26,707 bases of DNA from Dehalococcoidia bacterium UBA7891 (GTDB lineage: Bacteria > Chloroflexota > Dehalococcoidia > Lucifugimonadales > UBA826). Both the position numbers and the translations under genes were made by a program. The notes beneath the pieces are model-generated. The model did no database searches, was not told where the DNA came from, and saw nothing but the letters and a program-made list of their open reading frames with translations. Shown here one piece after another: positions 21,949 through 26,707 of this stretch. How positions within the stretch are numbered: position 1 is the stretch's first letter; each line of letters opens with the position of its first letter. The DNA lies in the NCBI GenBank assembly GCA_002500485.1, contig DLRJ01000068.1:1-26707 (forward strand). The letters run 5' to 3'.

Positions 21949-23895
21949 TTAACCTACCTCCTCGGCAACATTTCCCATTAGTGAAACGTCGTAACCTCCA
22001 AGGGAGGCAATCTGGTTTCGTAAATCACTACTCAAAAGGTGCTCTAATAATATATCCACGGTCTTAACCGAACCTATAAATTTAGACGGAACTACTATCT
22101 GGAATCTCTCATTCTCCAAAGGTATGAATTCCAGATCACTGGCCACCGCCGCTGCCATAATTCCCACCCCGGCATCAACAAACCCGGAAGACACCGCCGC
22201 CGCTACATTCCAGTGAGTATATTCCTCGTTTTCGTAACCAATGATTTTGGCCGGGTCCAAATCTGACTGCTTTAACAAATAGTCAAAAAGAAGGCGGGTT
22301 CCAGATCCTCTTTGCCTATTTATAAATTTTGTACCCTTTACAATCAAATCTTTGACATCTGTTATTTCTTTTGGATTCCCTTTCTGGACCATCAAACCTT
22401 GAGTACGACCGACAAAGTCATAGATCCGGACCTTATCGTTGGGCATGTGCCGTTTTACTGCAGAAAAATTATATTCACCTGTTTCCTCATCCAGTAGGTG
22501 GCTACCTGCCATATGAGCGTAGCCTTTGGATAGTGCCAACAACCCACCTACACTTCCTACACTAGAGGAAATTAATCTGACACCGTTTTCTGCGAAGGTT
22601 AATTCGCTTGCCAGTATATCCAAGGCAATATCATGACTTCCCGATATAAGTAGAGTTTTATCTATCTCAGAGCGTTGCCTATTTAAAATTACTGAAACTG
22701 TAGAGCCTTCCTCAAGACCCTCAGAATTAGCAGGTATTCTTATTACCCCGTCAGATTTGGATATAGAAAGAGTCATAGCGGCCCCACGGGTGGTTGGATT
22801 AGCTATATAGTGTCCATTTACGGGTGCCACTAGCACCCTCAAAAATTCTTCTTCTCCCAAAGGTGAAGCTACCTTTTTTCCCATAACGGATTTTATCTGG
22901 TCTGGAATAATTTCATTGGAGTTCAAAAAGTCATAGATGATTGGCTTTAAAAATAGTTCCGCTGTAGTGAGGGCTGAAGAGGGATACCCGGGCATGCCGA
23001 TTACTGGTTTCCCAGATACGGAACCCAATATGACTGGATGGCCAGGCCTAATAGCTACACCGTGTACAACCACCTCACCTAATTTGGATATAACGGAGGA
23101 TGTAAAATCCTCTGAACCCGCTGATGAGCCCGCAATAACTACTAAAACGTCACAGTCAGCTATAGAGTTAAGCAACGCCTGTTCGAGCAAAATAGGATCG
23201 TCAGATACAGGGTTCTGTACTGACGCTTTGCCCCCCCAACCTTCCACCAGCGCTGATAGGAAAACGGAATTAAATTCGATTATTTGGCCCGGGCCTGGAG
23301 TTTCCCCGATTTTTACCAATTCAGTACCAGTTGGGATAAAGCAAACCTTAGGTGGAATATTAACTTGGATATCTGACACGCCTGCCGCCCCAAGACAAGC
23401 CAAGTCTAAAGATCTAATTATGGCACCCTGTTGTAATAACAACTCAGGTGCAGCAATATCTTCGGCTATCTTTCTAACATGCTGATATGGGGCTACAGGA
23501 TTCCGAATAAGAATTTCAGTAGCAGAATATTTCTCTAGATCCTCAATCATAACCACAGAATCGAACCCTTCAGGTACAGGATCTCCAGTATCGACCCATC
23601 TAAAATCGGATCCCTCCATTAGTTTAATTGGCCTGGTTTCCGTTGCTCCTAACGAAGATTCGTATCTTATGGCGACTCCATCCATAGCAGATGTGGTCAC
23701 ATTAGGCGAAGATATCTTGGCAAAAACAGGCTGAGTGGAAACTCTTCCAACAGAATCTTTGATGGAGATTATTTCGGTATCTCTTTTCAAAATGGGACCG
23801 ATATCCAATAAATGCTCTTGGTATTTATCATGGGCAATCTGAAGTGGAATATCTTTCAGGAAATAATTTCTTTCAAAACCGGCTTGTGGCGACAT
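21949..23895 (-). CDS. moeA: MoeA molybdopterin molybdenumtransferase fused to PBP-like domain
   Basis: The 648-residue protein has a full MoeA domain (about 1-410) and a C-terminal periplasmic-binding-protein-like domain (about 415-640, the MoeA-associated PBP_like family). MoeA motifs: TTSAMDGVAIRYESS (67-81), GDPVPEG (104-110), IPTGTELV (187-194), AGSSAGSEDFTSSVI (255-269, metal-insertion loop region) and GKPVIGMPGYPSSALT (295-310). The PBP part has SVGSVGGLLAL, INRQRGSGTRLLFDYLL (525-541) and EEYTHWNVAAAVSSGFVDAGVGI (557-579). MoeA inserts Mo or W into molybdopterin-AMP. The fused domain lacks a signal peptide, so it acts in the cytoplasm and may sense or present molybdate/tungstate or a cofactor; that is inference. 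It follows the second moeA by 15 bp. Confidence 0.93.
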   Translation of the reverse strand: MSPQAGFERNYFLKDIPLQIAHDKYQEHLLDIGPILKRDTEIISIKDSVGRVSTQPVFAKISSPNVTTSAMDGVAIRYESSLGATETRPIKLMEGSDFRWVDTGDPVPEGFDSVVMIEDLEKYSATEILIRNPVAPYQHVRKIAEDIAAPELLLQQGAIIRSLDLACLGAAGVSDIQVNIPPKVCFIPTGTELVKIGETPGPGQIIEFNSVFLSALVEGWGGKASVQNPVSDDPILLEQALLNSIADCDVLVVIAGSSAGSEDFTSSVISKLGEVVVHGVAIRPGHPVILGSVSGKPVIGMPGYPSSALTTAELFLKPIIYDFLNSNEIIPDQIKSVMGKKVASPLGEEEFLRVLVAPVNGHYIANPTTRGAAMTLSISKSDGVIRIPANSEGLEEGSTVSVILNRQRSEIDKTLLISGSHDIALDILASELTFAENGVRLISSSVGSVGGLLALSKGYAHMAGSHLLDEETGEYNFSAVKRHMPNDKVRIYDFVGRTQGLMVQKGNPKEITDVKDLIVKGTKFINRQRGSGTRLLFDYLLKQSDLDPAKIIGYENEEYTHWNVAAAVSSGFVDAGVGIMAAAVASDLEFIPLENERFQIVVPSKFIGSVKTVDILLEHLLSSDLRNQIASLGGYDVSLMGNVAEEVG

Positions 23896-23910
23896 TGTTA
23901 GCCTTTATAA

Positions 23911-25140
23911 TTAATCTAAATAAACCTCTAGCAGTGCACCTTTATACACACCTGAAGATTCAGAGTCGATTTCAACGTATCCATCAGAATCCAATATAGT
24001 GGAAATTAGATTGGATTTTCCATGCACGGGTACAGCGAAAGTTTCACCATTTTTATTTTTTAACTGAACCCTGACATAATCTGTCCGGCCACTAGTTGAA
24101 GATAGATTAGAATTCAGAATTGCCTCAACAGTTTTGAAGCTGCGAACTATTTTTTTACCAGATATTAGCCTTAACAAAGGGTCTACAACCGCCTTGAATA
24201 TAGTAATTGCAGACACAGGGTTACCGGGCAGACCGATTACAGGCTTTCCGGCCGAAAACCCTAAAATTGTAGGTTTACCTGGTTTTACAGATAAGCCATG
24301 TATCAATACTCCAGGGGAGCCCATTTTGTTAATCACTTGTGCTGTGAGATCTCTAGAACTTATTGAACTACCCGATGTAAAAACAATCATGTCAGAGAGT
24401 TCCATTGCCTTTTTACCAACTTCCAATAACTCATCAAATTCATCTGGAACCCTAGGAAAAAAGGTAGGTGAGGCCCCAAGCCCTTCAATAAGAGCCCCAA
24501 TTGTGTAAAGGTTAATATCCCGTATCATGCCTTTCGCTAACTTTTCTTTGGGTGGAACTAATTCATCCCCTGAAGATATGACTGCTACTTTCGGCGTGCG
24601 ATAGGCTTGGATAGAGGTTATCCCTAAAGACATTAACGATCCCAATTCCGCATGACCAATTGTTTTTCCAGATTCGAGTATCGACTCACCAATATGGAAA
24701 TCTTCCCCAGCCATAATAACGTTCTCTCCCGCCGCTACGGGTCTATAAACTTCCAGAAGGCCGGTAGGTGTTATTTTTGTGTGTTCCACCATCACCACTG
24801 CGTCAGCATTATTCGCCAACATCCCCCCTGTATAGGCGATGGCAGCCTCACCAGGGGACAAGGGTAAAACTGCCTCGCTGCCCATAGGTATTTCTCCCAC
24901 TAATTCAAGATACGCGGGAAGTGAGTCAGATGCTCCATAAGTATCAGAAGCTCTTACTGAATAGCCATCCATAGAAGATCTGTTAAAGGATGGGGAATTT
25001 TCCTCACTAATAACTCGTTTTGCAAGTGTTCTACCAATAGCATCTTCAGTGTCCACTGTCTCAAATCCAACAGGAGATACCTTTTCAGACATCAGTCGTA
25101 TCGCCTCTGGAGGTGAAATCACGTTGAAGAAATCAGCCAT
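23911..25140 (-). CDS. moeA: MoeA molybdopterin molybdenumtransferase
   Basis: The 409-residue protein is a stand-alone MoeA of normal length. Numbered from ATG 25140: NRSSMDGYSVRASD (53-66), AYTGGMLANNADAVVMVE (102-119), VISSGDELVPP (187-197), FTSGSSISSRDLTAQVI (254-270) and GKPVIGLPGNPVSA (298-311). Domain IV is at the C-terminus. I chose ATG 25140 (with GAGG about 5 nt upstream) rather than the adjacent TTG. It differs clearly from the fused MoeA next to it, so the two are old paralogues rather than a recent duplication. One may handle Mo and the other W, as proposed for archaea with two MoeA proteins; sequence alone does not say which. It starts 51 bp after fhs. Confidence 0.95.
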   Translation of the reverse strand: MADFFNVISPPEAIRLMSEKVSPVGFETVDTEDAIGRTLAKRVISEENSPSFNRSSMDGYSVRASDTYGASDSLPAYLELVGEIPMGSEAVLPLSPGEAAIAYTGGMLANNADAVVMVEHTKITPTGLLEVYRPVAAGENVIMAGEDFHIGESILESGKTIGHAELGSLMSLGITSIQAYRTPKVAVISSGDELVPPKEKLAKGMIRDINLYTIGALIEGLGASPTFFPRVPDEFDELLEVGKKAMELSDMIVFTSGSSISSRDLTAQVINKMGSPGVLIHGLSVKPGKPTILGFSAGKPVIGLPGNPVSAITIFKAVVDPLLRLISGKKIVRSFKTVEAILNSNLSSTSGRTDYVRVQLKNKNGETFAVPVHGKSNLISTILDSDGYVEIDSESSGVYKGALLEVYLD

Positions 25141-25191
25141 CAAAACCTCGTCTAACCAGGATATTAAACCATGGCCAACCCAGATTAAATT

Positions 25192-26707
25192 CTAAAGTCC
25201 CAGAATATTACCAGAGGGATCCACATCTAGTGACCTAGGTTCTCCAGGCAATCCTGGCATTGTCATGATACTTCCAGCTATGGGGTATATGAATCCTGCA
25301 CCAACAGATGCTCTGGCATCAGACACCCTAAAGTCATAGTCAGAAGGAAGGCCTTTCAATGATCGGTTGTGTGAAAGCGACAAGTGTGTTTTTGCCATAC
25401 ATATTGGAAAGCCACCCCATCCATTTTCTTCAAATTGTCTTAAGGCTCGTCTAGCCACGGGAGTATAATTGACCCCAGTTGCGTTATAAACTTTGGTAGC
25501 TAAAGATGAAATTTTGTCTTCTAAGGAATCAGACAATTCATACATATATGAAATTGCATTCGGAGAGTCGTCGGCGGCTTTAATAACAGCATCAGCAAGG
25601 TCAAGGCCGCCCTCTCCTCCGTCTTCATAAACTTTCGATACAACAGCATGCTCTGCACCAGCTTCTATAGAAAGGGATTTGACGAGTTCTGTCTCTTCAG
25701 AGCCATCCGTGGGAAAACTATTTACCGCTACAACTACGGGTAGATTAAAGCTCTTAATGATTCCAATTAGATGTTTAAGATTAGACATGCCTTTAACCAG
25801 AGCTTCTTTGTTAGCCGCATCCAAACTACGAAGTGGAACTCCGCCATGTGATTTAAGGGCCCTTACAGATGCCACAATGACTGCGGCGGCAGGTTCAAGA
25901 TCATTTAACCGTGCCTTTATATGCATGAATTTCTCAAATCCCAAATCAGCTCCAAAACCTGCTTCGGTTAAGACATAATCAGCATAACCAAGTGCTAATT
26001 GGTCTGATACTACCGAACAACATCCATGAGCTATATTCCCAAACGGACCAGTATGAACGAAAACCGGCTGCCCTTCGGATGTTTGTACTATGTTCGGTTG
26101 GATAGCATACCGCAGCAACGACATCATGGACCCAACAGCCTTTATCTCTGCCGCTTGTACCGGGGTGCCGTCGTCTTTATATCCAACGACTATTTTGCTC
26201 AATCTTTCCCTGAGATCTTCCAAACTTGATGACAAGGCTAAAATTGCCATCACCTCAGAGGCTGTGACAATGTCAAATCCTGTCTCACGGAGAGGAGCAT
26301 TTGCTTTCCCACCGAGACCTGTCAGCACGCTTCTAAGAGACCTCTCTTCCACGTCTGTGACTCTTCTAATAGTGACACCTTGCGGTGAGAATCCTTTAAT
26401 TTTATTTCTTTGGGCGACGTTATCAGTCAAAGCAACCAGTAAATTGTGAGCCGACCCTACGGCATGTGCGTCACCAGTGAAATGGATATTCACTTCATCT
26501 TCTGGCTCAACTTTGGAAGCACCACCACCTGTTCCTCCTCCCTTTATTCCAAATATAGGTCCCAGAGAGGGCTCTCGCAATGTAGCAACAACATTTTTTT
26601 TCATCTTACCCATCGCTTGCGCTAAACCAACGACGGTGGTGGTTTTTCCTTCTCCAGCCGGAGTGGGGGTAATACCAGTAACCACCACCAGCTTCCCTTT
26701 TCGTTCT
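25192..26707 (-). CDS. fhs: formate--tetrahydrofolate ligase (5' end outside window)
   Basis: The enzyme makes 10-formyl-tetrahydrofolate from formate, ATP and THF. The frame is open to the window edge (ERKGKL precedes VVVTGITPTP), so only about 50-60 N-terminal residues are missing. Visible motifs: the P-loop-like TPTPAGEGKTTT; REPSLGPIFGIKGGGTGGG; NIHFTGDAHAVGSAHNLL; and GFGADLGFEKFMHIK. The C-terminus ends normally with GSIMTMPGLPGEPRSLDVDPSGNILGL. It stands at the head of the visible operon. With FdhAB it links formate to both NAD(H)/CO2 and the folate C1 pool, as in folate-branch C1 metabolism; direction of flow cannot be read from the sequence. Confidence 0.98.
   Translation of the reverse strand, partial: ERKGKLVVVTGITPTPAGEGKTTTVVGLAQAMGKMKKNVVATLREPSLGPIFGIKGGGTGGGASKVEPEDEVNIHFTGDAHAVGSAHNLLVALTDNVAQRNKIKGFSPQGVTIRRVTDVEERSLRSVLTGLGGKANAPLRETGFDIVTASEVMAILALSSSLEDLRERLSKIVVGYKDDGTPVQAAEIKAVGSMMSLLRYAIQPNIVQTSEGQPVFVHTGPFGNIAHGCCSVVSDQLALGYADYVLTEAGFGADLGFEKFMHIKARLNDLEPAAAVIVASVRALKSHGGVPLRSLDAANKEALVKGMSNLKHLIGIIKSFNLPVVVAVNSFPTDGSEETELVKSLSIEAGAEHAVVSKVYEDGGEGGLDLADAVIKAADDSPNAISYMYELSDSLEDKISSLATKVYNATGVNYTPVARRALRQFEENGWGGFPICMAKTHLSLSHNRSLKGLPSDYDFRVSDARASVGAGFIYPIAGSIMTMPGLPGEPRSLDVDPSGNILGL

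Noticed and set aside
22937..23485. 182-codon open frame antisense to the moeA-PBP gene
   Set aside because: The MoeA reading is unambiguous; the antisense frame is a by-product of codon use.
1..26707. CRISPR arrays, insertion sequences, rRNA genes, riboswitches
   Set aside because: I saw no regularly spaced repeats, transposase, rRNA segment or recognisable riboswitch core in the window.

Overview
The window looks like a piece of an uncultivated bacterial genome of about 43% GC. The combination of an NAD-linked NuoE/NuoF-type formate dehydrogenase, a tungsten-type aldehyde oxidoreductase, a K+-dependent membrane pyrophosphatase, a pentonate-type IlvD/Edd dehydratase and a stand-alone formate--THF ligase suggests a Chloroflexota lineage (SAR202 or Dehalococcoidia-like). 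That assignment is inference from gene content; there is no rRNA here.

Left edge (1-2250). A GC-rich (near 60%) 3' end of a c-type cytochrome gene is followed by a very AT-rich C-terminal remnant of a McrC restriction subunit, then a minus-strand tRNA-Leu(UAA) whose 3' end faces the remnant. After a 349-bp spacer with a strong inverted repeat come an intact TM2-domain membrane protein and, just downstream, a broken zinc-ribbon/TM2 gene carrying one in-frame stop and one single-base frameshift. This part looks like an accessory or eroded segment.

Housekeeping block (2300-9700). hppA, with its own SD and terminator, is followed (reading leftwards on the minus strand) by the tight cluster mnmA-rnhB-fmdB-like-thiE. 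thiE carries an unexplained 93-residue N-terminal extension. rsfS diverges from mnmA from what looks like a leaderless promoter and converges with ndk-tsaB-tsaE, reading as the minus-strand operon tsaE-tsaB-ndk.

Small plus-strand pair (9764-11496). An alpha/beta-hydrolase carboxylesterase and a zinc-dependent medium-chain dehydrogenase.

C1 / molybdo-tungsto-enzyme operon (11521-26707, all minus strand; transcription order fhs, moeA, moeA-PBP, mobA, moaD, aor, nuoE-like, fdhB, fdhA, conserved hypothetical, ilvD/edd-like, hypothetical). Genes from moeA-PBP to the dehydratase are separated by at most 5 bp or overlap, so they are probably co-transcribed and in part translationally coupled. Together they encode formate oxidation to CO2 with NAD+, formate activation onto tetrahydrofolate, aldehyde oxidation by a tungsten/molybdenum pterin enzyme, and several cofactor-maturation steps (sulfur-carrier MoaD, metal insertion by two MoeA paralogues, GMP attachment by MobA). 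The most interesting parts are: aor sitting directly upstream of the NuoE/NuoF-like diaphorase subunits; an FdhA that lacks the usual His/Cys-ligated cluster; two different MoeA proteins, one fused to a periplasmic-binding-protein-like domain; and a tightly coupled conserved protein of unknown function directly behind fdhA.
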